Positions 8,693 through 17,586 of a stretch of 64,000 bases of DNA are shown piece by piece. A program made the position numbers and the translations under genes. Position 1 is the stretch's first letter; each line of letters starts with the position of its first letter. Source of the DNA: Desertivirga xinjiangensis (GTDB taxonomy: Bacteria; Bacteroidota; Bacteroidia; Sphingobacteriales; Sphingobacteriaceae); the NCBI RefSeq assembly GCF_024436435.1, contig NZ_JAFMZP010000006.1, positions 186,001 to 250,000 on the forward strand. The letters are read 5' to 3'. The notes under the pieces are model-generated. The model was given only the letters and a program-made list of their open reading frames with translations, was not told where the DNA came from and did not search any database.

Positions 8693-9973
8693 TTATACTA
8701 CCTTTATAATCTTTGCTCCGATTGCACAAGTTACACATTTTTTCTGATCGCAGTAATATTTCTTTAACTGCAGCAAGGCCTGCGAATCGGCAGCCGTATC
8801 TGTCTTTATCCCTAAACTCTTAAACCGATTAATGATTTGATTTGTTTCAGGAGGCAGGTTTTCCAGCACTTCCAGCGCCCGGTTTATCAGCTGCTGGTCT
8901 CCTGTATACTTACCGTAACTGAACAGGGAAATAACGACAGTGTTCAGTAGAATATTATGGATCGAATCTAAGCCGAGGTCTGTGCAAACCTTTTCTGACA
9001 TCTTTCCGAAACGATAATGCTTTTTCCAATAGTCATTTACAGGCAGGTCCCGGAAAATGGAAACGATGTCTTTGCTGTTGCTCATGTGAAGTATCCTGGA
9101 AAACAGGTGCTGCGATTTTATGATCAGGGCAGCAAACTGAGCCAGGCGGATGGATGGAAAATTTTGAGGGCGCAAACGCATAAATTTCCATAAATACATA
9201 TCAACCGGTTTTAACTGATATTTGCGCTGAAGATGAACATACTCTTTTTGTAAAGTAAGAGAATAATCATCCTGGGGATTCTTAAGAAATCCTGCCTGGC
9301 CAAATACCAGCGCTTCGATCTGTCTTGCACTGTTCTTGTGTTTTGCGAGGATCTGTTGCGGCAGCGATCTGGCCAGCAATTCAAAAGGTACAGCATTCGT
9401 TTTAAACCCGAGATTCCTGGCTAAAAGCCAGTAGAAAACATCATCCCAGCTTCCCTTACATTCATTCAGTAAATTCAACACAAAGGTTGACTTATCTTCA
9501 AGTCGTTCGACAAGTACCCGGGCTAACCAGCTTCCATAATGAGCACGTTCTACATTGTGCAATATCTTTTCGCAAGGGATCCAGGAGAGGTTTCCAATCA
9601 GATCTTCATATCTTTGCTCTAAACCGGGAAGAATATGTTCCTTAAGCACAAATGTAACTATCCGGGTGCCATCACTTCTCAAAACTGTCCGGTCGTTGTC
9701 ATACACAACATGCAGTATAACATTGTTATAGGATTCATCTGATGTATGATCATGCCTGTCCCAATCTGATGACTTTATATGAATTTCAACGTTGCCCACC
9801 CACACGGTATCAGCGATACGGATCTTCACATTTTCAAAATCGGCTCCTGCATGAGTATTGTGAAAACCAGGTGATATTATTTCGAGCGGCTCATCAAAAT
9901 CAGTAAACAACTCTTTATGATTGAAGAGACGATACTTCCATACAAAGTGCAAGAAATCTTCATTAAAGGTCAT
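8693..9973 (-). CDS. DUF2851 family protein
   Basis: A 426-residue cytoplasmic protein of the DUF2851 family, which is widespread in Bacteroidota and has no assigned function. The most conserved block is near the N terminus: FVWKYRLFN, then PGFHNTHAGADFENVKIRI, then WVGNVEIHIKSSDWDRHDH and YNNVILHVVYDND. The rest is mostly helical. Cysteines cluster at the C terminus (YYCDQKKCVTCAIG), which may bind a metal. The PspC-like gene follows immediately. The clustered Asp, Glu, His and Lys residues in the conserved block suggest an enzyme, possibly a nuclease-like one, but that is inference only. ATG at 9973 is the start. Confidence 0.88.
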   Translation of the reverse strand: MTFNEDFLHFVWKYRLFNHKELFTDFDEPLEIISPGFHNTHAGADFENVKIRIADTVWVGNVEIHIKSSDWDRHDHTSDESYNNVILHVVYDNDRTVLRSDGTRIVTFVLKEHILPGLEQRYEDLIGNLSWIPCEKILHNVERAHYGSWLARVLVERLEDKSTFVLNLLNECKGSWDDVFYWLLARNLGFKTNAVPFELLARSLPQQILAKHKNSARQIEALVFGQAGFLKNPQDDYSLTLQKEYVHLQRKYQLKPVDMYLWKFMRLRPQNFPSIRLAQFAALIIKSQHLFSRILHMSNSKDIVSIFRDLPVNDYWKKHYRFGKMSEKVCTDLGLDSIHNILLNTVVISLFSYGKYTGDQQLINRALEVLENLPPETNQIINRFKSLGIKTDTAADSQALLQLKKYYCDQKKCVTCAIGAKIIKVV

Positions 9974-10033
9974 TCTAAAGAACTAAAAAGACCTTTAAAT
10001 ATAGAAGAATTGCTTACACAACAGCAATGATCT

Positions 10034-10861
10034 TTACCAGATATTTTTCAGGGCTTCTGCCATATCCTTCTGAACTTTCAAAGCTTCAGCACGGGCAGCT
10101 TCAGCAAAATTCTGATCAGATGCTGCATAGATAATTGCGCGCGAGGAATTCACAAGTAAACCGCAGTCTTTATTCATTCCATATTTACAAACCTCTTCCA
10201 AACTTCCGCCCTGCGCGCCCACACCCGGTACCAGCAGAAAATTATCAGGGGCATGCTTACGAACAGTTAAAAAACCTTCTCCCCGCGTGGCGCCAACTAC
10301 AAACATCAGCTGATCAGCACCTGCCCAGGTATTAGCGGTTTTTAATACCTTTTCGAAGAGCATTTCATTTTCAGTAACCTGTGTATACTGAAAGTCGGCA
10401 CTGCCTCCGTTAGATGTTAAGGCCAGAAGTATCACCCATTTATTGGCTGACTTAAGAAAGGGTTTCACTGAATCTGAACCCATATAAGGAGCAACAGTTA
10501 TTGAATCGAAACTCATCCCTGACGAATTTTCGTTAAAGAATGCCTCGGCATACATTTCTGACGTATTACCAATGTCCCCTCGCTTTGCATCGGCAATACT
10601 AAAAGCTTCTTTAGGGAGGTATTTCCAGGTTTTAATCAGGCTTTCCCATCCTTTTACACCACGGCTTTCATAAAATGCGGTATTGATCTTATATGATACA
10701 CAAAGATCTTTTGTAGCGTCAATAATATGCCTGTTAAATTCAAAAACTGGATCTTCGGCATCCAGAAGGTGTTGGGGAATCTTTTTTATATCCGTATCCA
10801 GTCCGATACACAAAAACGATTTCTTGCTTTTTATTTGTTCAATCAGTTGTTTCCGTTCCAT
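10034..10861 (-). CDS. pyrF: Orotidine 5'-phosphate decarboxylase
   Basis: This 275-residue enzyme converts OMP to UMP, the last step of de novo pyrimidine synthesis. The length and motifs fit the longer class (type 2) found in Bacteroidota and Actinobacteria. CIGLDTD starts the barrel, the catalytic motif is [11 protein letters not shown] near residue 91, and [10 protein letters not shown] with LLVNSSRAI form the phosphate-binding end. The start is ATG at 10861. The gene is divergent from rho, with 230 bases of AT-rich sequence between them. DUF2851 lies 60 bases downstream and may be cotranscribed. Confidence 0.96.
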   Translation of the reverse strand: MERKQLIEQIKSKKSFLCIGLDTDIKKIPQHLLDAEDPVFEFNRHIIDATKDLCVSYKINTAFYESRGVKGWESLIKTWKYLPKEAFSIADAKRGDIGNTSEMYAEAFFNENSSGMSFDSITVAPYMGSDSVKPFLKSANKWVILLALTSNGGSADFQYTQVTENEMLFEKVLKTANTWAGADQLMFVVGATRGEGFLTVRKHAPDNFLLVPGVGAQGGSLEEVCKYGMNKDCGLLVNSSRAIIYAASDQNFAEAARAEALKVQKDMAEALKNIW

Positions 10862-11091
10862 AATTTAAGCTTGTCAAAGTAACCAAAAACAATTCCCCCG
10901 GTAAAAACTTTTTTTATTTTTTGCTATTATCAAATTAATACAGTACAATTGTGGCGTTATCTCAAAATTTTATCTTCCTATTCGAAGAAAAAATCATCTC
11001 AATTTTCTTGACGACATTGGTGATATCTTTTTCTCAGAGTACTGATAAATTCTTATTTGATTAAAAAAATCCAAAATAATATTTCAATTAA

Positions 11092-12738
11092 ATGGTGAAC
11101 AATACAGAATTGAACGATAAGCTTGTATCAGAGCTTCGTGAGATTGCGAAATCGTTCGGCGTTGCAGAAGCAGACTCCCTACGTAAACAAGAATTAATTA
11201 ATAAAATTACTGAACAACAAGCTCTTATTGCTGCAGCACGCGAAGCAAGTCCTGATGCTCAGGCAGAAGAGGCAGAAGCCGATCCTAAACCAAGAAAGCG
11301 CACCCGCACAGTAAAGGCTAAAGCAGAAGCATCCACTGCAGTTGCAGATACTAATATTCAGAGTGAAACTCTTTTTGATACTGATAGCAGTCCGAAAACA
11401 ACAGCTTCGGAAAGCCAGACAGATAGTTCTGTTGCTACTGAAGCTTCTCCAAGGGAGCGCCAGCAGGAAAGAGGCCAGCGTTTTGAAAAACGCTTTACTC
11501 CTCAGGCCAGAAACCAGGAAAGAAGTCCGGAAAGAACTACAGAGAGGACTTCTGAGAGACCCTCTGAGAGAGTACAGGAGAAACCTGTTGAAGTGCAGCA
11601 AAGTCCGGCTACAAGCCTTGACTTTGATAATGTAATAGCGAATGAAGGTGTATTGGAGATCATGCCTGATGGCTATGGTTTTTTAAGATCATCTGACTAT
11701 AACTACCTGACCTCTCCTGACGACATTTATGTATCTCAATCGCAGATAAAGCTATTTGGTTTAAAGACCGGTGACACGGTTAGAGGAAGTATCAGACCTC
11801 CCAAAGAAGGAGAAAAATACTTTCCTTTGGTAAGGGTTGAAGCCATCAACGGCAGAATTCCTGCTGAAGTAAGAGACCGGGTGCCTTTCGACTACCTCAC
11901 TCCTCTATTTCCAACAGAAAGACTAAATCTTTTTGCTGATACCAGCAATCAGTCGACCCGCATCATGGATCTGTTTACTCCGATCGGTAAAGGTCAGCGT
12001 GGTCTTATCGTTGCTCAACCTAAAACAGGTAAAACAATCTTGTTAAAAGATGTGGCTAACGCTATCGCAAAAAATCACCCTGAGGTTTACCTGATCATCC
12101 TGTTAATCGATGAGCGCCCCGAAGAGGTAACTGATATGGCACGTAGTGTACGTGCAGAGGTTGTTTCTTCTACCTTTGATGAGCCGGCTGAGCGCCATGT
12201 AAAGATCGCGAATATCGTTCTTGAAAAGGCAAAACGTATGGTAGAATGTGGCCATGATGTAGTTATCCTTCTTGATTCTATTACGCGCTTAGCGAGAGCT
12301 TATAATACTGTGGCGCCAGCTTCAGGCAAGATATTATCAGGTGGTGTGGATGCCAACGCATTGCACAAACCTAAGCGCTTCTTTGGTGCTGCCCGTAACA
12401 TCGAAGACGGAGGGTCTTTAACTATTCTAGCGACAGCATTGATTGATACCGGCTCAAAAATGGATGAGGTTATCTTCGAAGAATTCAAGGGTACGGGTAA
12501 CATGGAGCTTCAGTTAGACAGAAAGCTTTCTAACAAACGTATCTTCCCTGCTATCGACCTTACCGCTTCAAGTACGCGGCGTGATGATCTTCTCCTTGAC
12601 AGGGAGACGCTTCAACGAATCTGGATACTTCGTAATCACCTTGCTGATATGAACTCCCAGGAGTCAATGGAATTCCTGCTCAGCCAGATGAGAGGAACCA
12701 AGAGCAACGAGGAATTTTTGGTTTCGATGAATAGTTAA
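11092..12738 (+). CDS. rho: Transcription termination factor Rho with disordered insert
   Basis: Rho is the hexameric RNA-dependent ATPase that ends transcription. At 548 residues this one exceeds the usual length of about 420. Residues 1-45 form the Rho_N helical domain, and about 50-180 are a low-complexity insert rich in Glu, Arg, Ser and Thr (for example [15 protein letters not shown]). The cold-shock-like RNA-binding domain (about 185-255) includes [13 protein letters not shown], and the motor domain follows. Walker A is [11 protein letters not shown] and Walker B is [15 protein letters not shown]. The insert is typical of Bacteroidota Rho; in Bacteroides thetaiotaomicron it is reported to drive condensate formation. 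A hairpin terminator follows the gene. Confidence 0.97.
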   Translation: MVNNTELNDKLVSELREIAKSFGVAEADSLRKQELINKITEQQALIAAAREASPDAQAEEAEADPKPRKRTRTVKAKAEASTAVADTNIQSETLFDTDSSPKTTASESQTDSSVATEASPRERQQERGQRFEKRFTPQARNQERSPERTTERTSERPSERVQEKPVEVQQSPATSLDFDNVIANEGVLEIMPDGYGFLRSSDYNYLTSPDDIYVSQSQIKLFGLKTGDTVRGSIRPPKEGEKYFPLVRVEAINGRIPAEVRDRVPFDYLTPLFPTERLNLFADTSNQSTRIMDLFTPIGKGQRGLIVAQPKTGKTILLKDVANAIAKNHPEVYLIILLIDERPEEVTDMARSVRAEVVSSTFDEPAERHVKIANIVLEKAKRMVECGHDVVILLDSITRLARAYNTVAPASGKILSGGVDANALHKPKRFFGAARNIEDGGSLTILATALIDTGSKMDEVIFEEFKGTGNMELQLDRKLSNKRIFPAIDLTASSTRRDDLLLDRETLQRIWILRNHLADMNSQESMEFLLSQMRGTKSNEEFLVSMNS

Positions 12739-12754
12739 TCGCATCAACCTGATA

Positions 12755-12786
12755 AAAGCGCATAACGGATACCGTCTATGCGCTTT
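12755..12786 (+). terminator. Terminator hairpin after rho
   Basis: AAAGCGCATA (12755-12764) pairs with TATGCGCTTT (12777-12786), a 10-bp stem with a 12-base loop, 16 bases after the rho stop. The following T-run is short and interrupted. Confidence 0.65.
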
Positions 12787-12838
12787 ATTGGTTATATAAG
12801 ACCTGTTAGTCGCGATCACCATTAATGCAGATTAATAA

Positions 12839-13561
12839 ATGAAAAAACATATACCTAATGCGATCACCTGCCTGAATCTGCTTTGCGGATGTTTGGGTAT
12901 AGTGTTCGCTTTTGACACTTCGCTTATAGATAAAGGCTTCGAAAATATCATCTACGCCGGTTATACTATACTGTTGGCGGCAGTTTTTGATTTTCTGGAC
13001 GGATTGGTGGCGAGAAGCCTTAATGCCTATTCCGAAATCGGAAAGGAGCTTGATTCGCTGGCTGACATGGTAAGCTTTGGTGTATTACCCTCCGTAATCG
13101 TGTACCACCTCTTTCTTGAGGCTGACCAGATAACAGATTTAAGCAGATACCTGAATTTTTCGGCCTTCGCCATTGCCATATTTTCTGCGCTACGGTTAGC
13201 GAAGTTTAATACGGATGTACGGCAAAATGAAAACTTCATAGGTTTGCCTACACCTGCAAACGCTATGCTTATTGCATCACTGCCTTTAATAATTGCACAT
13301 TCCGGGCCCTTTTGGCGAGCGTATATTCTCAACCCCTTCTTTTTATTCATATTCAGTTTGGGGATGAGCTTTTTATTGGTAATGGAGTTGCCTCTTATCT
13401 CTCTTAAATTCAAGAACTTAGATTACAAAGAGAACTTACTGCGCTATATTTTAATACTCTCGGCAGCCGTCCTGATCCTAATTTTCAAATTCGCCGCCGT
13501 TCCGATTATTATATTTATATATATAATATTATCAATTATTCAATTCAGATTTATAAGATAA
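12839..13561 (+). CDS. pssA: CDP-diacylglycerol-serine O-phosphatidyltransferase
   Basis: This 240-residue membrane enzyme makes phosphatidylserine, the precursor of phosphatidylethanolamine. The CDP-alcohol phosphotransferase signature D-G-x2-A-R-x8-G-x3-D-x3-D is present: FDFLDGLVARSLNAYSEIG followed by KELDSLADMVSFG. ITCLNLLCGCLGIVFA forms the first helix, and further helices continue to the C terminus. Start ATG at 12839 gives MKKHIPNAITC, as expected. It lies 100 bases after rho, behind a hairpin, so it is likely transcribed separately. It converges on the Hpt gene with a shared terminator. Confidence 0.95.
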   Translation: MKKHIPNAITCLNLLCGCLGIVFAFDTSLIDKGFENIIYAGYTILLAAVFDFLDGLVARSLNAYSEIGKELDSLADMVSFGVLPSVIVYHLFLEADQITDLSRYLNFSAFAIAIFSALRLAKFNTDVRQNENFIGLPTPANAMLIASLPLIIAHSGPFWRAYILNPFFLFIFSLGMSFLLVMELPLISLKFKNLDYKENLLRYILILSAAVLILIFKFAAVPIIIFIYIILSIIQFRFIR

Positions 13562-13569
13562 GACTGACC

Positions 13570-13615
13570 AAAGAAGAAATAAAGGCGCTTAGAGTTTCGC
13601 CTTTATTTCTTCTTT
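13570..13615. terminator. Bidirectional terminator, perfect 18-bp stem
   Basis: 13570-13587 is the exact reverse complement of 13598-13615, with a 10-base loop. The stem base is A/T rich on both sides, so it can serve pssA (plus) and the Hpt gene (minus), whose stop codon lies inside the loop region. Confidence 0.88.
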
Positions 13616-13966
13616 GATTTTATTGAGATCTTCGTAAAGCCCGGCGCACTTCTGATTTAAGGAACTAAACATATCTGGTATTTCAGAAACGTTTTCCATA
13701 GCACGTGCCTTCCTTTCAATTTCAGCCATACTTTCCTTTGCTTCGTTTATTCCTATAAATGCAAGTGTCGGTTTTATCTTATGAGCCATATCTCCAACTC
13801 CTTTCCAGTCGTTAGCTTTAATTGCCTGCTCCAGCTGGTCAAAATAGACAGGGGTTTGCTCAATAAAAATATCGATCATATCTATGATGAATTCCCCGCT
13901 ACCACCGGCAACGTCATTAAGGTATGTAAGATCTATTTCAAACCCTCTATTGTTTGTTTCTGCCAT
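13589..13966 (-). CDS. Hpt (histidine phosphotransfer) domain protein
   Basis: A stand-alone phosphotransfer protein of 125 residues. The Hpt signature is DMAHKIKPTLAFIG, with His62 as the expected phosphorylated residue, inside an all-helical bundle. It has no receiver or kinase domain, so it would relay phosphate between a hybrid kinase and a response regulator encoded elsewhere. No kinase gene is nearby. folK lies 64 bases upstream on the same strand, so the two could share a promoter, although the functions are unrelated. ATG at 13966 is the start. Confidence 0.9.
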   Translation of the reverse strand: MAETNNRGFEIDLTYLNDVAGGSGEFIIDMIDIFIEQTPVYFDQLEQAIKANDWKGVGDMAHKIKPTLAFIGINEAKESMAEIERKARAMENVSEIPDMFSSLNQKCAGLYEDLNKIKEEIKAKL

Positions 13967-14030
13967 TGCTATCTGTTCTATATGTGTTGTGGGTAATAGA
14001 TTTCACTTGTTTTGCAAAGCAAATCTAAAC

Positions 14031-14510
14031 CTATACTTTGTGTACGGATAATTCATCAGTAAGTTCAAGAGCTATTATACTTATTGTTTTGTGCAGCACC
14101 GGATGTTCAAAATCAGGAGCTATCTCCAGCATCGGCATAACAGCGAAACGTCTTTCCTGGAAATAGGGATGCGGGACAGTAAGATCGGGTTCGTTAATAA
14201 TAGAACTCCCGTAGAAGAGAATATCAATATCAATGATCCGCGAACCCCATTTTTCCAGCCGCTTTCTACCCAACAGGTTTTCAATCTCTAGTAACTCTTT
14301 CAAAACCTTCAAAGCACTCATGCCCGATTCAATACAGATTACCTGATTGAGAAAATGCGGCTGTCCGGTTTTCCCCCACGACTCCGTCTCATATAGTGAA
14401 GATTTCTGAAGGATATCACCCACCCTTTCTGAAATTGCTTCGGCCGCTTTATGCAAAACTTGATCGCGCTCACCTAAATTGCTCCCTAATAATAAATAAA
14501 TGCGCTGCAT
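14031..14510 (-). CDS. folK: 2-amino-4-hydroxy-6-hydroxymethyldihydropteridine diphosphokinase
   Basis: HPPK transfers pyrophosphate from ATP to the pterin in folate synthesis. This 159-residue protein has every family landmark: YLLLGSNLGER at the N terminus, SLYETESWGKTGQPHFLNQV, GRKRLEKWGSRIIDIDILFYG with the Mg-binding DIDI, and VPHPYFQERRFAVMPMLEI. The gene lies divergent from sppA with only 78 bases between start codons. Other folate-pathway genes (DHFR, thyA) are about 18 kb away, not linked. ATG at 14510 is the start. Confidence 0.96.
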   Translation of the reverse strand: MQRIYLLLGSNLGERDQVLHKAAEAISERVGDILQKSSLYETESWGKTGQPHFLNQVICIESGMSALKVLKELLEIENLLGRKRLEKWGSRIIDIDILFYGSSIINEPDLTVPHPYFQERRFAVMPMLEIAPDFEHPVLHKTISIIALELTDELSVHKV

Positions 14511-14588
14511 AAACCTTATAAGCCTTGTAACGTTTCAAATATATTTATATCTAACGTATACTTGCATACAATATTTAGTTTAGCGTCA

Positions 14589-16355
14589 ATGAAAAGTTTT
14601 TTTAAAATGGCATTAGCCTCTATGGTGGGTATCATTGTCTCGTTCTTTATACTACTCATCGTGATGATTTTGATTGTCGGCGTAATCATATCTTCTGCAG
14701 AGGACGAGAAAGTACGGGTGTATTCCAATTCGGTGCTTCACATGCCATTAAATCATCCGATAATTGAAAGAGGTACAAAAGGTCCCTTTGATAATATAGA
14801 TATTGGTGGAATTGGTGCCAGCCGCAGCATGGGGCTCAATGATATTCTGATTTCTATTAATAATGCTAAAAGTGATGATAAAATTAAGGGCATTTACCTG
14901 GATCTGACAAACATTCAGGCCGGACTTGCCACTTCAGAAGAGATTAGAAATGCCTTGCTCGACTTTAAAAAATCCCGAAAATTTATTCTGGCGTACAGCG
15001 AAGTCTATACTAAAGACTCGTATTACCTGGCATCAGTGGCGGATAAAGTATACCTTAATCCCGAGGGTATCCTCGAGTTCACCGGGTTCAGCTCCGAGCT
15101 GATGTTTTTTAAGGGTGCACTTGAAAAACTGGAAATTGAGCCGCAGGTAATAAAGGTGGGTACCTATAAGAGTGCCGTCGAGCCTTTTATACTCGATAAG
15201 ATGAGCGAAGCAAATCGCCAGCAGGTGACATCGTTTCTCGGTTCAATGTATGATCATTACTTGCAGAGAATATCTGCAAGCCGTAACGTTCCAAAAGATT
15301 CTTTGTTTAGTATCGCTAACCAGCTCAAGGTAAAGACTGCAGCTGACGCATTTACTTATAAACTGGTGGATGGCTTACGTTATAAGGACCAGATTTTAGA
15401 TGAACTGAAGTCGAGAACGGGAACGGATAAGGATAAGGATGTCAAATCGGTTACGTTAGCCAGCTATATAAAAAATAACGAGCGAGAAGATGGTGATTTT
15501 GATACCCGTATTGCTGTGGTTTACGCCTCCGGTGACATTAACAGCGGAGAAGGCGACGATGAAAGCATTGGTTCTGAGCGTATCTCCCGGGCAATCCGAA
15601 AAGCCCGAACCGACGAGAAAGTAAAGGCTGTTGTGCTTAGGGTTAATTCGCCGGGCGGAAGTGCTTTAGCATCGGATGTTATTTGGCGTGAAGTGGTTTT
15701 GACGAAAAAAGTAAAACCTGTGATCGTTTCCATGGGTGACCTGGCGGCGTCAGGGGGCTATTATATTTCCTGCGCTGCCGATTCCATCTTTGCTCAGCCT
15801 AATACCATCACTGGTTCCATCGGGGTATTCGGTATCATACCGAATATGCAGAAATTTTTCAATAATAAACTTGGAATTACTTTCGACCGTGTGAAGACGG
15901 GCGAGTATGCCGACCTGGGAAGTGTTGCCCGGCCATTGACTGAAACGGAAAGGCTTGTCATTCAGAAGGAAGTAAACCGAATTTATAACTCTTTCACAAA
16001 AAGAGTTGCGGAAGGACGCAAAAAAACACAACAATACGTCGATGAGATTGGTCAGGGACGTGTTTGGAGCGGCTCTGAAGCTCTGAAAATAGGGCTGGTT
16101 GATAAGCTGGGAGATTTTGATGATGCAATCCGCTCTGCTGCCACCATGGCAAAGATTAAGGATTATAGGATTGTCTCTTATCCAATCCAAAAAGATCCCC
16201 TGGATGCGTTTTTTGACAAGTCAGGCGATGATATCAGGGAGTATTTTGCCAAACAAGAACTGGGAGATCAGTACCAGTATTACCAAAAAGTGAAAGCTGC
16301 CTTAAGGTTTAAAGGGGTTCAGGCAAGAATGCCGTTTGATGTAGTGGTGAGATAG
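14589..16355 (+). CDS. sppA: Signal peptide peptidase SppA, 67K type
   Basis: A membrane-anchored serine protease of 588 residues that degrades signal peptides after cleavage. One N-terminal membrane helix (GIIVSFFILLIVMILIVGV) anchors two tandem S49 domains. The catalytic lysine should be that of GTYKSAVEPF in the first domain, and the serine that of GDLAASGGYYIS in the second, which matches the 67-kDa long form. I chose ATG at 14589 (MKSFFKMAL) because the open frame upstream has only a TTG and no reason to be used. A hairpin between this gene and the converging AI-2E gene probably ends both. Confidence 0.94.
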   Translation: MKSFFKMALASMVGIIVSFFILLIVMILIVGVIISSAEDEKVRVYSNSVLHMPLNHPIIERGTKGPFDNIDIGGIGASRSMGLNDILISINNAKSDDKIKGIYLDLTNIQAGLATSEEIRNALLDFKKSRKFILAYSEVYTKDSYYLASVADKVYLNPEGILEFTGFSSELMFFKGALEKLEIEPQVIKVGTYKSAVEPFILDKMSEANRQQVTSFLGSMYDHYLQRISASRNVPKDSLFSIANQLKVKTAADAFTYKLVDGLRYKDQILDELKSRTGTDKDKDVKSVTLASYIKNNEREDGDFDTRIAVVYASGDINSGEGDDESIGSERISRAIRKARTDEKVKAVVLRVNSPGGSALASDVIWREVVLTKKVKPVIVSMGDLAASGGYYISCAADSIFAQPNTITGSIGVFGIIPNMQKFFNNKLGITFDRVKTGEYADLGSVARPLTETERLVIQKEVNRIYNSFTKRVAEGRKKTQQYVDEIGQGRVWSGSEALKIGLVDKLGDFDDAIRSAATMAKIKDYRIVSYPIQKDPLDAFFDKSGDDIREYFAKQELGDQYQYYQKVKAALRFKGVQARMPFDVVVR

Positions 16356-16363
16356 AGAGTAGT

Positions 16364-16410
16364 AAGTTAAAAGTTATAAGTTCAGTGCGCAGACTTATAA
16401 CTTAAAACTT
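16364..16410. terminator. Hairpin between converging sppA and AI-2E genes
   Basis: AAGTTATAAGT (16371-16381) pairs perfectly with ACTTATAACTT (16393-16403), and AAGTT/AACTT extend the stem after a small internal loop. It overlaps the stop codon of the minus-strand gene. A/T-rich flanks fit a weak bidirectional terminator. Confidence 0.55.
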
Positions 16411-17481
16411 AAAAAACGCTTTCACCTTGTCTATCCAGGGGCTTTCCCTTTTGGGTTTATCTTCACCGATAAGGTACCCGTAAGGTTTTAATGGCTCAAT
16501 ATTATCACAGATGATCTTAAGCATTCCTAACAATGGTATTGCGAGGACTAATCCGGCGATGCCCCAGAGTAATTCGCCGACAACCAAAGCTATGATAGTG
16601 AACAGAGGATTTATATTCACCTCAGCACCAACTACCATTGGCTCTATGATGTAACTCTGAATAAACTGAACCAACAGATAAATTGCTACCACCCCAATTA
16701 TCATACCTCCACCGCCACCCTGGGTAACTGCCATCAATACTGTTATGCTTGTACCAGTTAAGTTACCTACAAAAGGAACTATCTCCAACGTACCACATAA
16801 AACGGCAAAGAACAGCGCGTTTTTTATTCCAACCGCCGAAAAGCCTATGCCGTATAGTATCCAGAGCATCACAATCATCGTAGCCATTCCTGATAAATAT
16901 TTGTAGGATACCTGTGTGGTATCATGAAGCACCTTTTCGGCCCTTGAAAGATTCTCCGCTGGAACCAACTTTAATATAAACTTTTTCAGATGGCTCCTGA
17001 AATAGATAAAGATAAATGTATATACCAGCACAAGAACAAGATTCACCATCATTCCCAGTGTATTAGAAAGTAATTTTGTCATGCCCCCACCACCTTTGGG
17101 TTGCGACGACTCCAAAAACTTTTTCTGCTCCGCTTCTGTGATGCCCAGTTTGTTGTGAAGTAACCTCTGTATCTGATGTAACAATTCGGAGAGCTTCTGT
17201 TGCATTTCCGAAAAGTCTTTTGCGATGCCTGAAATTTGCCACACAAGCAAGGCGATGATTCCAGACACAACCAGTAACAACATTAATAAGCTAATGCCTG
17301 CAGCAAATGGCCGGCTCAGTCCTCTGCTTTCTATGCGCTTACTCAGAGGAAGCAATAACATAGAGATGATAGCGGCAAGCGTGAAAGGGATTAAAAACGG
17401 CCGGGCAAAATACAGTCCGGCAAAGACGAGGAACAAAAAAATAAGAAAATTTGCCGATCTGTTAAGCGAAGGGTTATGCAT
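16402..17481 (-). CDS. AI-2E family transporter (permease)
   Basis: A 359-residue polytopic membrane protein of the AI-2E (PerM/TqsA-like) family, with about eight helices. It has the N-terminal SANFLIFLFLVFAGLYFARPF region, a cytoplasmic helical stretch between about residues 75 and 125, the EIVPFVGNLTG motif and the VEVNPLFTI-like segment (here AEVNINPLFTIIALVVG). Substrates in this family range from autoinducer-2 to ions, and this one is not assignable. The start is ATG at 17481 rather than a TTG 18 bases upstream. It is divergent from the PolX-like gene; both promoters lie in about 100 bases. Confidence 0.9.
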   Translation of the reverse strand: MHNPSLNRSANFLIFLFLVFAGLYFARPFLIPFTLAAIISMLLLPLSKRIESRGLSRPFAAGISLLMLLLVVSGIIALLVWQISGIAKDFSEMQQKLSELLHQIQRLLHNKLGITEAEQKKFLESSQPKGGGGMTKLLSNTLGMMVNLVLVLVYTFIFIYFRSHLKKFILKLVPAENLSRAEKVLHDTTQVSYKYLSGMATMIVMLWILYGIGFSAVGIKNALFFAVLCGTLEIVPFVGNLTGTSITVLMAVTQGGGGGMIIGVVAIYLLVQFIQSYIIEPMVVGAEVNINPLFTIIALVVGELLWGIAGLVLAIPLLGMLKIICDNIEPLKPYGYLIGEDKPKRESPWIDKVKAFFKF

Positions 17482-17569
17482 AGAAAAAATATTTATCAAT
17501 TTATATCATTATATGTGGGAAACATGAAAAGAACAGCAGATGTTTTTGGCGCGGGATAAGGGATATGTG

Positions 17570-17577
17570 TATTTTTG
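17570..17577 (+). promoter_or_regulatory. Bacteroidota -7 box before the polX-like gene
   Basis: TATTTTTG matches TAnnTTTG and ends 9 bases before the ATG at 17587, so the transcript would have almost no leader. No strong -33 TTG was identified at the ideal distance. Confidence 0.5.
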
Positions 17578-17586
17578 AATCTTAAC

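Noticed and set aside
11194-11601. Minus-strand frame over the Rho insert
   Set aside because: Repetitive Glu/Arg codons of the insert give long open antisense frames; there is no start signal or domain.
15750-16190. Minus-strand frame inside sppA
   Set aside because: SppA catalytic motifs occupy this stretch in the correct frame.
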